Assembly: GCF_017377655.1 (NCBI RefSeq)
Contig: NZ_JAFREL010000069.1
Location: 1-64,000 of the forward strand
Reading direction: 5' to 3'
Length of the DNA stretch: 64,000 bases
Origin: Candidatus Enterococcus ferrettii
GTDB taxonomy: Bacteria > Bacillota > Bacilli > Lactobacillales > Enterococcaceae
Position 1 is the first letter of the stretch; every line of letters begins with the position of its first letter. Of this stretch, positions 9,438 through 23,252 are shown in pieces. The position numbers and the translations under genes are program-made. Below the pieces are notes generated by a model that was given only the letters and a program-made list of their open reading frames with translations, had not been told where the DNA came from and did no database searches.

Positions 9438-9649
9438 TTTCTGCTACAATAACTCAAAAATTAAAAAGCCGAATTATGAAAAAAATCATCGCAGGAATTC
9501 TATCATTGATTGCCAGCTATGGCATTATATACTATCTGGTTATGCCGACATTGATGCATTATCCTCGCTTTGCAGAGATGATGCATCGTTTTGTTTATAA
9601 GGGTGAGTCGCTGTGGGCGTTCTTATTTCGAGCTGTGAGCGTACGATAG
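9438..9649 (+). pseudogene. Diverged 5' fragment of a vanZ-like gene
   Basis: From about 9438 the sequence is a second copy of the start of the intact vanZ-like gene at 12743, including its promoter region (TACAAT at 9446-9451 against TATAAT downstream). The copy opens at ATG 9476 with MKKIIAGILSL and matches for about 50 codons with scattered substitutions. It breaks near 9636 and ends at a chance TAG (9647-9649). The divergence, by eye 10 to 15 percent, is too large for a recent duplication and suggests that this end came from another lineage. See the nested insertion elements that follow. Confidence 0.8.
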
Positions 9650-9963
9650 TAAGGTGGCTATTTATTTCAAAAAACCTCCTGTTAAACTTAAATCAACAAC
9701 AATAAGAGGTATTGCTCATGGAACCAAAAGATATTGTGCCCGTTCAGTTAGTGGATCAAACAGTACCAGCAGCTACAACGCCAACTCGTACCTCTCCAGT
9801 CAAAAACAAAGTTGCCGCCCGAATTAAAATAGGGCAAGCCGAAACGCACATTTACAATGGCGCCGACAAATATATCCTAGCCACGATCTTAAAGGAGTTG
9901 AGTTTCCACTCTTCTCGACTTCACCAAGACACCTTACATTTTTATTGTGTGTTGGAAAACTGA
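9636..9963 (+). mobile_element. Left part of an IS66-like element with a truncated small ORF
   Basis: The vanZ-like homology stops exactly where GTGAGCGTACGATAG begins, which resembles the GTAAGCG ends of IS66-family elements. An 81-codon ORF runs from ATG 9718 (ribosome site near 9703) with KVAARIKIGQAETHIYNGAD, reminiscent of the small first protein of IS66 elements. Its TGA at 9961-9963 is the first three bases of the IS21-type element inserted there. The frame resumes at 12597 and closes at 12671. Family assignment is by appearance only. Confidence 0.5.
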
Positions 9964-10009
9964 TATCCGTCAACTGAAATTCCACCTAATGACATGATTA
10001 TTGCCACCC
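9961..10009 (+). repeat. Left terminal inverted repeat of the IS21-type element
   Basis: Begins TGATATCCGTCAACTGAAAT and pairs with the reverse complement of 12548-12596 (41/49 identical by direct comparison). Confidence 0.85.
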
Positions 10010-10127
10010 GCTGCCACAAATGTTACCAGTCACTGCCAAACCAAGTACCACTCTTAATTTTATAGCCAATCCCTCCCGTATAATGATGGAGCACAATCTT
10101 GTGCAAATTCTTATACAGGAGTTTTTT

Positions 10128-11664
10128 ATGATTCACTATCGTAGGATATTGGAGTTGGCCGATGAAGGATTGAGCATTCGAGCTATAGCCGGCAACCTGA
10201 GACCTGGCCGTCCAAAAGTTAGAGAGGTCATTGAACTGGCGAAAGACAAAGACTTAATTTGTCCTTTGTCAGAAGAAATGGATGACCGATGATTGGAAGC
10301 ATTTCTTTTCCCGCATAAAACGATTGAAAATTCTGGTTCTGGCATGATGGATTTTGATCAAATCCATAGAGAATTGGCGAAACCAGGTGTAAATCTTTCG
10401 CTGCTTCACCATGAATATGAGATACTGTGTCATACCCAAGGTCGCGTTCCATATTTTTATCGCTCCTTTCTCCGCCATTACAAGAATTATGCGGACAAAT
10501 ATAAGGTCACGATGCGGCTTCACCGAAAATCCGGAGAACTCTTAGAGGTCGATTGGGCAGGTATGACGAGTCACATCAAAGATCGTGATACAGGTGAATT
10601 AATCAAAGCCTATGTTTTCGTTGCAACATTACCATGTAGTCAACTGTCTTATGCAGAAGCAACACTTAGTATGGATCTTCAAATGTGGATCAGTGCTCAC
10701 TGCCGAGCCTTAGCGTATTTTGGCGGAGTTCCACAAATCGTTGTGCCGGAAACCTAAAGACCTCCGTTATGTGACACACCCTCAAAGAATCCGTTTTAAA
10801 CCCCACTTATCGTGAGATGTGCGATTACTACGGTATGCTTTGCATGCCAGCTATGTCAGAACCCCCAAAGACAAAAGTTCTGTCGAAGGCTCAGTGGGGA
10901 CGATTTCAACATGGATTATCGCAGCATTAAGAAACGAGGTTTGTTTCACGCTTGAAGAATTGAATGAACAGGTCGAACAAAAATTAGAGGCTTTCAATCA
11001 TCGTCGCTTTTCAAAAAAAGACGGAACTCGGTTCAGTGTGTTTGAAGCAGAAGAAAAATTCGCCATGTCTCCCTTACCACCAAAACCATACAAGATGGCG
11101 GAGTGGCGAATGGTAAAAGTCCGTCTTGATTACCATGTAAGTGTTGAATGCGCTATTACTCTGTGCCATATGAATTCATCGGCAAACAAGTACAGATTCG
11201 ATTATCTGGAAACCTTGTCGAGATTTTCTTCGACCATATGCGGATCGCCAGCCATGCTCGATTGTCTGGAAAGCTTAGTCAGTTCGCAACGATTCCGGAG
11301 CATATGCCAGATAAATCACCGGCTTTACTTGGAACAAACGCCAGAAAACGCGCGACAATGGGCAGAAGAGATTGGTGAGCAGACCGTGGCGATCTTAGAT
11401 TATCTGTTAGAAAGTTATCTAGTTGAAAAACAAGCCCTTTCTGCCATCTTCACGCTAAAAAAAAGCAGACAGAAATATACAAAATATGAAATCGAACGGG
11501 CGTGCAAAGAAGTCCGCTCTGTCAGCCTTCACCCGACCGATAAATTGATTCAAAATCAGTTAAAAGTTAATAAGAAACAAGAACTTCTAGCACGAAAAGA
11601 ACAGCAGGGCACAAAAAGTGAGTACGGCTTTACTCGTGGAGCTGCCTATTGGGAGGATAAATGA
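10128..11664 (+). pseudogene. IstA-type transposase, broken
   Basis: ATG 10128 with a CAGGAG ribosome site opens an IstA N-terminus with a helix-turn-helix (LSIRAIAGNL). An in-frame TGA stops it at 10290-10292; the same frame continues with LEAFLFPHKT, DFDQIHRELAKPGVNLSLL and the DDE-type core (LEVDWAG, then YAEATLS). The frame is lost near 10755, is found again in RTPKDKSSVEGSVG (the late catalytic Glu region), shifts at about 11148 to YYSVPYEFIGKQVQIRLSG and returns near 11340. At least one nonsense and three frame changes show that it is dead. Confidence 0.85.
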
Positions 11665-12484
11665 AAATGAATGATCAAACCTTGAAAAAAATGCGTGAAA
11701 TGAAACTGACTGGAATGGCAGAAGCTTATCAGGCACAAGAGTCGAACAATGCTTTTTGTTCGCTGGATTTTGAAGAGCGGCTTCAGCTTTTGATTGATCA
11801 AGAATATGATCGAAGGAAATCAAACACACTAGAGCGTTTGATCAAATCCGCAGGATTTCATGATTCTAGAGCGTGTATTGAAGACATCGAGTATTTTGAA
11901 GATCGTAAGTTGGATAAACAAAAAATCCTTGAACTAGCCGACTGCGGTTTTATTCGCAAAGGCTATTGCATGATATTAAAAGGGCCAACAGGCGCGGGGA
12001 AAAGTTTCTAGCACCAGCCTTCGGCGTTCGCTTGCCGTCAAACTCATTCCGTGAAGTACACTAGTCCGCCTGAACTACTAGATGAACTCCCCCTTTCCCA
12101 ACTTCGAAACGACGGCTCTTACCGAAAACTGAACAAACGCCTAGCTAAGGTTGATCTGCTTATCATTGACGAATGGCTATTGAATCGAATTACGCCTGAC
12201 CAAGCCACTGTTATCCTAGAAATTGTGGAACTACGGTACAATTTAAAATCCACCATCTTCTGTAGTCAAATGGATATTAAGGGCTGGGAAAATTATCTGG
12301 GTAGCGGGACGATGGCAGCTGCCATTTTAGATCGAATTGTCCACGTCCTGAAGAGTTAGCAAATTTGATTGAAGAAACAATACTCCAAGCCCAATGGGAC
12401 AGTGAAGAAACCATTGCGGAAGACGAGCAAGTACAGTTAGCTGTTGCCCTCATTCGTCAAGACTGGGAAATGAAGCATTCTTGA
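11661..12484 (+). pseudogene. IstB-type helper ATPase, broken
   Basis: ATG 11661 overlaps the istA end. The first 116 codons contain LKKMREMKLTGMAEAY and the Walker A GPTGAGKS, then TAG at 12009-12011. Homology continues from about 12051 with SPPELLDELP, the Walker B LLIIDEW and SGTMAAAILDRIVH, a frameshift near 12357, and the C-terminus ending at 12484. IstB is the AAA+ ATPase that assists IstA; this copy cannot make a full protein. Confidence 0.85.
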
Positions 12485-12547
12485 TACAATACCAACCGCC
12501 ATCGTATTTTGATGGTGGTTATTTGAGTGGGTACTCAACTTGGTACT

Positions 12548-12596
12548 GGGTGGTAATAATTGTGTCACTGAGTGGAATTTCGGTTGGCGGATATCA
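12548..12596 (-). repeat. Right terminal inverted repeat of the IS21-type element
   Basis: Reverse complement begins TGATATCCGCCAACCGAAAT, matching the left end at 9961. Confidence 0.85.
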
Positions 12597-12671
12597 ATTG
12601 ATGAACAGTCTCTACAAGAAGAGGCACGAGAAATGAAAGTAAAAAGCCATAAACTGACGCTTAGTGAATGA
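12597..12671 (+). mobile_element. Right remnant of the IS66-like element
   Basis: Directly after the IS21 end an open frame continues in phase with the ORF cut at 9960: 24 codons including QEEAREMKVKSHK, then TGA at 12669-12671. GACGCTTAG at about 12657 resembles an inverted GTAAGCG-type end. It supports the view that the IS21-type element landed inside an older small ORF. The piece is short and the assignment tentative. Confidence 0.4.
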
Positions 12672-12702
12672 ATTCATTGGTCTACCCTAAGCAATCCTTT
12701 TC

Positions 12703-12711
12703 TGCTATAAT
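12703..12711 (+). promoter_or_regulatory. Extended -10 promoter of the vanZ-like gene
   Basis: TGCTATAAT, a perfect extended -10, lies 32 bases before ATG 12743. The diverged upstream copy has TGCTACAAT at the same place. Confidence 0.65.
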
Positions 12712-12742
12712 AACCAAAAACCAGAAAGGCTTCACCTCCACC

Positions 12743-13312
12743 ATGAAAAAAATCATTGCAGGAATTCTATCATTAGTCGCCAGTTATGGCGTTATATACT
12801 ATTTAGTTATGCCGACATTGATGCATTATCCGCGCTTGGCGGGGATGATGCATCGTTTTGTTTATACGGATGAGGCGTTGTGGGCGTTTTTATTTTTGAG
12901 CTTGTGGTTGTTCTATATTCAGTGGGAGCGGCGACAGCTGTGGACGGTTTATTTGTATTTGTTTTATAGTGTGTATGCGTTGTTGATGTTTATTGTGTTG
13001 TTTACGAAGGCGGAGCATTATCATGCATTGAACCTGGATATTCGGCAGGTGCCGTTGCAGTCGGAGGCGGCTGTGATTGAGTTTGTGTTGAATATTGGAT
13101 ACTTTATTCCGTTAGGGATTTTGTATGGGATGCGGGCACGATTGGTTGAGGCAATTGTTTTGTCTTTGGTTACGATTCTTGGTATTGAGACGCTGCAATA
13201 TGTTTTCTATTTGGGGACGTTCGATGTTTGGGATGTTCTGACAAATTTTGCTGGCTGTATGATTGGGTATGGGTTATGTTGTCGGTTAAAGAGGCAGTTT
13301 AAAAAAGGTTAA
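12743..13312 (+). CDS. VanZ-like membrane protein
   Basis: A 189-residue protein with about five hydrophobic segments and the VanZ-family pattern: VEFVLNIGYFIPLGILYG, then an acidic-flanked helix with ETLQYVFYLGTFDVWDVLTNFAGCMIG (the conserved R/E-x-x-Q and D-x-x-D-hxxNxxGxxhG elements). VanZ itself raises teicoplanin tolerance; most homologues have no known role. ATG 12743 was chosen because the conserved N-terminus and the diverged copy at 9476 both begin there. A bidirectional terminator follows. Confidence 0.85.
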   Translation: MKKIIAGILSLVASYGVIYYLVMPTLMHYPRLAGMMHRFVYTDEALWAFLFLSLWLFYIQWERRQLWTVYLYLFYSVYALLMFIVLFTKAEHYHALNLDIRQVPLQSEAAVIEFVLNIGYFIPLGILYGMRARLVEAIVLSLVTILGIETLQYVFYLGTFDVWDVLTNFAGCMIGYGLCCRLKRQFKKG

Positions 13313-13338
13313 GTCCGTCGTGGCTTAACCTTTTCTTT
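13303..13338. terminator. Bidirectional terminator
   Basis: Perfect 11-bp stem, AAAAGGTTAAG at 13303-13313 with CTTAACCTTTT at 13324-13334, flanked by A-rich and T-rich tracts. It serves the vanZ-like gene on one strand and the araC-type gene on the other. Confidence 0.85.
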
Positions 13339-14169
13339 TTAATGGACCCGGTAGCGTAAGCGAAACTTATGGGGAGAGTAGCCTTTGTATTTGCTGAAGA
13401 TTTTTGAGAAGTGGGAGTAGCTGGAGAAGCCGGTAAGCTGGGCGACTTCTTCGATTGAATAATTGGTTTTTCGCAGCAGCTCGCTTGCTTTGTTTAAGCG
13501 AAATTGGATCAGGTATTGCTGCGGGCTGGTGGTAATATATCGTTTGAACAGTTTGAAAAGGTAGCTGCGTTCGATTTTGATTTGGTCGCAGATATCGGTA
13601 ATTTGTAATTCGTTATTGGCGTAATGTTGCTTAATAATGTCCATGGCGTTGAGGACATATTTCTCTCCTTCACTGGTGGAGAAGCGCAGGAGTTCTTCGT
13701 TTTGGGCAATTAGGCAATTGAAAAATTCGTAAATTTTTGCGTGGGCTCCGTAGAGCTGATTGCTTTCGGCGAAGTCGTAAATGGCTTTAAACAACGTGTC
13801 GATAGTTTCGAGGTGGTTGTATTTATACGTGAAGCTGCCTTCTAATAGTCCGGCCTTTTTTAAGATGGTTTCGCATTGGCTGCCGCGGATGCCGATCCAG
13901 CGGTAGCTCCAGGGATTTCCTGAGAGCGGGTAGTAATTGTTTTTGGTATCGGGGGGAATGACAAAGCCTTCGCCAGCGGAAAGTCGGTGAACTTCGTCGT
14001 TAATAAAAAACAGGCCTTCGCCTTCTAAGATAAAGTGAATCAGGTAATAATCAATTTTTTCGTATTGATATGGTTCGCGTGGTTTGACATCTTCAAAGCC
14101 GCATTCAAAAAGAGTCAGCTCTTGGCTAAGTAGTTCTTGCGTTTGAAAGGTTCCTACAGAATTAAACAT
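13339..14169 (-). CDS. AraC-family transcriptional regulator
   Basis: 276 residues: an N-terminal cupin sugar-sensing domain (to about residue 150, with HFILEGEGLFFIND and GEGFVIPP) and a C-terminal double helix-turn-helix (residues 175 to 272) with ITDICDQIKIERSYLFKLFK and EEVAQLTGFSSYSHFSKIFSKYKG. It is transcribed away from the permease-beta-galactosidase operon and most likely activates it with an oligosaccharide inducer, as MsmR/RafR-type regulators do. Ribosome site GGGGAGAAAA before the ATG. Confidence 0.9.
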   Translation of the reverse strand: MFNSVGTFQTQELLSQELTLFECGFEDVKPREPYQYEKIDYYLIHFILEGEGLFFINDEVHRLSAGEGFVIPPDTKNNYYPLSGNPWSYRWIGIRGSQCETILKKAGLLEGSFTYKYNHLETIDTLFKAIYDFAESNQLYGAHAKIYEFFNCLIAQNEELLRFSTSEGEKYVLNAMDIIKQHYANNELQITDICDQIKIERSYLFKLFKRYITTSPQQYLIQFRLNKASELLRKTNYSIEEVAQLTGFSSYSHFSKIFSKYKGYSPHKFRLRYRVH

Positions 14170-14235
14170 ATTTTCTCCCCTTATTCAACATGATGACATA
14201 TAGTAGCAACAAAATCCCCTTGGAAGTAGTCTTAT

Positions 14236-18744
<4,509 letters not shown>

Positions 18745-18818
18745 AGGGTAAAACTTCCGCTATCTTTCCGTCAACTATGATAAAATGAACTCGTAAGTTA
18801 TTGTTAGGGGGAGTACAG

Positions 18819-19157
18819 ATGACGGAGGGGTTTACCTTTCGAGGGTTGAATTTAATACCAATTGGGGTAGCATTAAGTCCAGAAGAGCTAAAGACAAGGA
18901 TGACGTTTGAGGGTGCGATTAGTTATGAACGTTTGAAGGATTCAAGCTTTGTCTATTTTATGATGACCAAGCATGACTTGGAAGAGCTGCTGGAGAAGCT
19001 GGGACCGCTTGATCCAGAAATACCGGCTTTGTATCAGATTAAGGGTTCGTTGATTTCAAGTCGTTTAAAGGATGAAACAGTGGATGGCTATTACTTGCCA
19101 ACACAATGGGGCTTCATCCGGGTAAATTTATTGGAAGAAGAGGAGACGTCGAAATAG
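18819..19157 (+). CDS. Conserved small protein of unknown function
   Basis: 112 residues, soluble, acidic at the end, with no signal peptide or membrane segment. I do not recognise the family. It begins MTEGFTFRGLNLIPIGVAL and ends in NLLEEEETSK. AGGGGGAG lies 6 bases before ATG 18819, which I prefer to a TTG at 18801. It appears to be a monocistronic gene closed by its own terminator. Confidence 0.7.
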   Translation: MTEGFTFRGLNLIPIGVALSPEELKTRMTFEGAISYERLKDSSFVYFMMTKHDLEELLEKLGPLDPEIPALYQIKGSLISSRLKDETVDGYYLPTQWGFIRVNLLEEEETSK

Positions 19158-19173
19158 ACGCTCCTCTTTTTTT
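19139..19173 (+). terminator. Rho-independent terminator
   Basis: AGAGGAG-A-CGTC at 19139-19150 pairs with GACG-CTCCTCT at 19157-19167 (one bulged A), followed by a run of T. The stem overlaps the last codons of the small gene. Confidence 0.8.
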
Positions 19174-19175
19174 GT

Positions 19176-20066
19176 TTAGCGAAAGCTTCCCCAGCTTGCC
19201 CCAGTTCGGATAGTTCCATTCGAGGGTCCCGTTGCTAAATAGGCCATATTCCCATCTGCTCGTGGCTGCCGAATCCAGACATAGCTGTTTTGATGACTAA
19301 AGGCATCGTAATGAACCTCAGCCCCTGCTGGCAGTACGGCCAAACTTTGGGCATCAGCAGAAGGTTCTGTTCGGAGATGAATCGCGGTATTCAAGGTAAA
19401 GATACCTTTTTCCGCAGTTCCCCAACTTGGAGCAGGTGATGGAGCAGCTGGAGATGCGCCATCGGTAAAGTAGCTAAGCGGCTTCGTGCCTGCCAAACGG
19501 TTTAAATCCAAAGCGCCTGCATAACCTGCAAGTCGGCCAACCGAGGTATATTGATGTAAATCGTAGTGATTGGTTGCCGTGGGATTCGTACCTTGATAGC
19601 TGCCAGTATTTGCGCCATAAGTTGGCAGCCAAATGCCGTCAAAATTTTCGGTAACCAGATTGAAGGTGCTGTAAAGGTGATTGGCGATATAAGCCCCGAC
19701 TTTTTTACCGGATAAATCTTTAAGTTTGCGACGACAGCATTCTATACCGCCGCGCATGTCCGACATGGATTGTTCTTCAACATCCAGCCAATAAAAGGTT
19801 GGATTGTACTGTTTAGCTCGTTCGTAGAAGATCCGAGCTTCTTCCTCCATGTCATTGTGGTTGACGCCGCGAACCCAAGCATAGACGGCGACTGGTACAC
19901 CTAAGGCTTGGAAATTCTCAATGTGTGTTCGGTAATGCTTGTCTTCATAAGCTGAGCCGTATTGTACACGGACGATTACGTGAGCAACCTGTTCAGCCAG
20001 CTGTTGGTAGTTCATTTGCGACGGCACCTGCCATTCGCTGATATCTAAAATAAGTGGTTGGGTCAT
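19176..20066 (-). CDS. GH25 lysozyme with C-terminal SH3-like domain
   Basis: 296 residues. Residues 1 to about 195 form a GH25 muramidase barrel with LDISEWQ at the first strand and FYWLDVEEQS, which carries the Asp-x-Glu catalytic pair. A linker rich in Ala, Pro and Ser then leads to an SH3b-like region (about 225 to 280, with IHLRTEPSADAQSLAVLPAG). It cleaves the MurNAc-GlcNAc bond. There is no signal peptide, as in phage endolysins, so export or lysis-dependent release is open. ATG 20066 has GGAAAGAAGAGAG upstream; a longer start lacks one. Confidence 0.88.
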   Translation of the reverse strand: MTQPLILDISEWQVPSQMNYQQLAEQVAHVIVRVQYGSAYEDKHYRTHIENFQALGVPVAVYAWVRGVNHNDMEEEARIFYERAKQYNPTFYWLDVEEQSMSDMRGGIECCRRKLKDLSGKKVGAYIANHLYSTFNLVTENFDGIWLPTYGANTGSYQGTNPTATNHYDLHQYTSVGRLAGYAGALDLNRLAGTKPLSYFTDGASPAAPSPAPSWGTAEKGIFTLNTAIHLRTEPSADAQSLAVLPAGAEVHYDAFSHQNSYVWIRQPRADGNMAYLATGPSNGTIRTGASWGSFR

Positions 20067-20452
20067 GTTCTCTCTTCTTTCCTTCAGGTATTTGGCAAGC
20101 TTGCTAACCCAATCATGCCTGAAAGGTCTGGTAGAAAACAACGGCAATAATTATACTTTAAGAGTAAAATCCTCGTTCTTCATTTATTGATACAAGCGAA
20201 GTTGGTATTCGAATTTTCAACTATGAAAAAAGTTAGTTCTGTTGCATAAAGACCTGAAGAGACTAGTAATAAAATCAAGGGCTTTTGCTAGAGAATTCCA
20301 GAGACTTAAGAAGACGGAGGAATAGTAAGGCTGGTGCTGATTTCTTCGGACTGAGAAAGCGAGTCAGTCCGAAAAGTAGTCTTTTTTGTCTATGTATAAT
20401 AAGAAGCTAGCTAGACTTGCAGGAGGTTGCACTAGTAGCTACCTCCTGATAA
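20067..20452. other. Intergenic region with hairpins
   Basis: No gene seen. TTCGGACTGA at 20345-20354 pairs perfectly with TCAGTCCGAA at 20364-20373, with a T-run at about 20381, possibly a plus-strand terminator or leader. A second stem, CAGGAGGT at 20420-20427 with ACCTCCTG at 20441-20448, lies just past the end of the mga-like gene and lacks a T-run on that strand. Confidence 0.5.
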
Positions 20453-21919
20453 TCAAAGCTTAACAGTTGGGATTGGGTCAACTAAAGCCCGTTTTAATCC
20501 ATTTTCGAATTTTTTGCGAATAGAAAGATCAACTAAGTCATTTAAATACTTGATGTCAGAAATCGTCGGAAAGATATCTGTCACGATGCAATTTTCCTGC
20601 TTTAGGGTAGTCAAGCAGGTGATAATAAAGTCGAAATCGGCTAGTTCAGCTTCATCATCAGGTGCATTGCAAAACTCATCATAATCAATCACTTCAAAAG
20701 CCAGATTATTCGTAAAGGAGTTGTTCAACTGGTAAGAAAACAGTTCACTGTGTTCTTTATCATAGGTATACAAAACGCCAACCCGTTTCTTTTCCTGATG
20801 CTCCTTGATTAATCGCGTTAAGGTGGTTTGATTGATCAATAGTGAGTACATTAATTCGTAAAATAATCCATCATTTCCGATGGCCGTTCGCAAGTGCAGA
20901 ATTTCCTGATAAAGCTTCTCAGAAAGTTCTTTTGAGAAACAGCTGTTTTGTTCGAAAAAATTTAGGACAAAGCGCTGTTTTTTCTTATTCAAAATATAAT
21001 TAGGTCCTACATAAAGCAAAAGAGCTACGTCAATGACACGGTTATCGTCAAAAGAATGCGGGCAATCAAATAGGGCATACAAGGTTTCAAAAAAGGTAAT
21101 GATCGAGCTCTTTTTTCTAACCAATTCGGGCACCGTGATCGTTTCCTCCAAAAACAGGTACAGCTGAGAAAAGATGCCGTTGAGATAGCCGGAAAAATTG
21201 ACAGAGAAGGTTTCCTCGAAATCCTGATAGCTAAATACAAGGTTAAATTCTTCGGCATTATCAAACTCCTGTGTTAGGAATTCTGGAAAATGGTTGCTTA
21301 GCTTGATAATTACCCAAATCCAGGTTTTGAGACGATGCTTGTCCTGAAGCCCGCCAACTAGAGGTAAATTGGTGAAGCTGAGAACAAGCTGATCCAACAG
21401 TTGATTTTCCTTAGGCGAAATATAGTCATCTAAAAAATCATATTTTTCGAACATATAAGCAATGAAAAAGGCACAAATTTTATGATAGTCTCCCTGGAAT
21501 CTAAACGGAGAATCACTTAAGGAAAAACCATAGGATTCACAAACCTGCTTTAGGGTATGGCGTAATTGGTTGCATTGAGACCGGCTGATACCAAAACGTT
21601 GAACAATTTCCTTCGTTTGAATAAAAGGATTCAGGAAAATAATCTCCAACAATTGGAGCTGAATCGATTGCTGATAGAAATAGCGATAAATCGTACTGTA
21701 GTTGGTACGGTTATTTCGTCTGAGAAAATAGGTACCTTTCCCCTTTTGGATATAGAAGAAATCGGTGGATTGCTTTACTTCGTCAATATAGGTACGAATG
21801 GTCTGTTTAGAAGCGCCGGTCAATGACTCCAGTTCCTCAATTGTTATCTCATTCTTTTCTAAAAAAGCTTCCATGATGGTTAGCTGAGCTTGATGTTTTG
21901 TCGATAATAATTGCTTCAT
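20453..21919 (-). CDS. Mga-family virulence/adhesin regulator
   Basis: 488 residues. An N-terminal helix-turn-helix (TIEELESLTGASKQTIRTYIDEV) and a second Mga-type winged helix (IQTKEIVQRFGISRSQCNQLRHTLK, near residues 85 to 115) are followed by a PRD-like middle and a C-terminal EIIB-like segment (KRVGVLYTYDKEH). Such regulators activate surface-protein genes and can respond to PTS phosphorylation. ATG 21919 has AAAGGAAGTG upstream. The gene lies near a large LPxTG adhesin, a plausible target. Moderate certainty on the middle domains. Confidence 0.82.
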   Translation of the reverse strand: MKQLLSTKHQAQLTIMEAFLEKNEITIEELESLTGASKQTIRTYIDEVKQSTDFFYIQKGKGTYFLRRNNRTNYSTIYRYFYQQSIQLQLLEIIFLNPFIQTKEIVQRFGISRSQCNQLRHTLKQVCESYGFSLSDSPFRFQGDYHKICAFFIAYMFEKYDFLDDYISPKENQLLDQLVLSFTNLPLVGGLQDKHRLKTWIWVIIKLSNHFPEFLTQEFDNAEEFNLVFSYQDFEETFSVNFSGYLNGIFSQLYLFLEETITVPELVRKKSSIITFFETLYALFDCPHSFDDNRVIDVALLLYVGPNYILNKKKQRFVLNFFEQNSCFSKELSEKLYQEILHLRTAIGNDGLFYELMYSLLINQTTLTRLIKEHQEKKRVGVLYTYDKEHSELFSYQLNNSFTNNLAFEVIDYDEFCNAPDDEAELADFDFIITCLTTLKQENCIVTDIFPTISDIKYLNDLVDLSIRKKFENGLKRALVDPIPTVKL

Positions 21920-22286
21920 AGGTCCACTTCCTTTAGTAATATGTGTATTTGATGAATATCTGTTTAGAACAAGGATATAAGAATCAGTGATAATTTTAAC
22001 CTCCATTATAACAAAAAAATAATGGAAACGAACAGGAAAAATATTTTTGGGACTTATGTATTTTCTGGTTAAAAAAATATTTTTAAGTGATACAAAAAGA
22101 ATCAGTCTATTAGAATAAGCTAATAAAAGGTTCATTAGCATATGAAAAACTAGTTTTTGCTGTTAAAAATAAAATAATGAAGAAAAATGAGTTGAATAGA
22201 ACTAATTTTATGTTGTTAGATGTTGATTGTCTTGACAATCTGTCACTTATTAACTGAAAGTTATAATTAATGTTTTTCGGTTTTTA

Positions 22287-22315
22287 TTGCTCTTGGAATA
22301 AACTCACATTATACA
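22287..22315 (+). promoter_or_regulatory. Candidate sigma-A promoter of the winged-helix regulator
   Basis: TTGCTC at 22287-22292 and TATACA at 22310-22315 with a 17-base spacer, about 100 bases before ATG 22419. The long untranslated leader may carry further control. Confidence 0.5.
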
Positions 22316-22418
22316 TTTAGATAGGAAATGAAGCCAATAATTGGCATTTTATTTAGAATAAGTAAGGGTTGTTCGAGACAAACAGCATCCATATATTCAA
22401 AGGAATGGAGATTTTTTA

Positions 22419-23168
22419 ATGCAAAAAATTTTAGTGTTAACTAGAAATGTTTTAAATGAACAAAGTCTACAGGAGAATATTCAACGTCTTAGTCATGAAG
22501 TATACTGTACTTTTTGTGATTTTGACCAATTAAACAATAAAGTCTTCTTGATGAATATCGTTAATTTTTTCCCAGTAGTGATAATTAGTGAGACAATCTC
22601 GGATCATCAAATGGCAGAAATTTTGAAGGTTTTGAATACAAGTGACATCAAAGTCTTCAGAAAAGTAGAGTGCCTGCCGGACAAACAAGACCGGGAACAA
22701 TATGCATCATTGGAAATCGATGACTGGATCGAAGTTTCTGATACCTTTGAAGTGCTGCGTGAGAAATTGGAACGCACTTCATCAGCTAATACAGCGCAAG
22801 TAGAGATGACTAATGGATCTTCCAGCATTAACACACCGAACCAATTTTATTTGGCAGAAGGTGAACAATTCTTGCGGGCATTGCGTAAGCTTTCCAGCAA
22901 TGAAAGAAAAGTTTTCTACTATTTAGTATCCGTAGAAAACAAAACGATCTCTCGAAAATCAATTTGCGAACATATTTGGTCAGACGAGCTAACAAACTCT
23001 CAGCTTTCTTCATTGTCTAACATTGTTAAAAAAATTCGCGGTAAGTTCCAAGATGTCGGTATTCATGATGAAATCATCAAGAACCATTGGAAAAAAGGCT
23101 ATGCCTTTACTGACAAGTTCTGGCAATTGATTCAATTGGCAAAATCAGAAGGTCAATTAGCTGGATAA
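22419..23168 (+). CDS. Winged-helix response regulator with atypical receiver
   Basis: 249 residues. The C-terminal third is an OmpR-type winged helix (LSSNERKVFYYLVSVENKTISRKSICEHIWSD through KNHWKKGYAF). The N-terminal 120 residues have a receiver-like alternation but lack the acidic phospho-acceptor pattern (NFFPVVIISET sits where the Asp-bearing strand should be). It is therefore probably not controlled by a histidine kinase, and none is adjacent. It lies between the mga-like gene and the adhesin, so it may control the latter. Good GGAATGGAG ribosome site. Confidence 0.78.
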   Translation: MQKILVLTRNVLNEQSLQENIQRLSHEVYCTFCDFDQLNNKVFLMNIVNFFPVVIISETISDHQMAEILKVLNTSDIKVFRKVECLPDKQDREQYASLEIDDWIEVSDTFEVLREKLERTSSANTAQVEMTNGSSSINTPNQFYLAEGEQFLRALRKLSSNERKVFYYLVSVENKTISRKSICEHIWSDELTNSQLSSLSNIVKKIRGKFQDVGIHDEIIKNHWKKGYAFTDKFWQLIQLAKSEGQLAG

Positions 23169-23195
23169 TAAGAGTCACGGATAAGAGAATACAAA

Positions 23196-23236
23196 GAGTA
23201 ACGCAGGTTAGAAAATTCGCCTGCGTTACTCTTTTC
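23196..23236 (+). terminator. Rho-independent terminator
   Basis: Perfect 12-bp stem, GAGTAACGCAGG at 23196-23207 with CCTGCGTTACTC at 23220-23231, followed by TTTT. It lies only 17 bases before the adhesin start, so it may also attenuate read-through into that gene. Confidence 0.85.
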
Positions 23237-23252
23237 TTAAGGAGAGGAAATA

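Larger units (their letters stand above)
9961..12596 (+). mobile_element. Degenerate IS21-family insertion sequence
   Basis: Bounded by imperfect inverted repeats, 9961-10009 and 12548-12596, which match at 41 of 49 positions and both end in TGATATCC. Inside are an istA-like gene with an in-frame stop and frameshifts and an istB-like gene broken at the P-loop, so the element is immobile unless helped in trans. No target-site duplication is visible, which fits old age or later rearrangement. It sits inside the small ORF of the IS66-like remnant. Confidence 0.85.

Noticed and set aside
20345..20390. Small RNA gene in the spacer before the mga-like gene
   Set aside because: A perfect hairpin exists, but there is no clear promoter and the T-run is 8 bases away; kept only as a hairpin in the spacer note.
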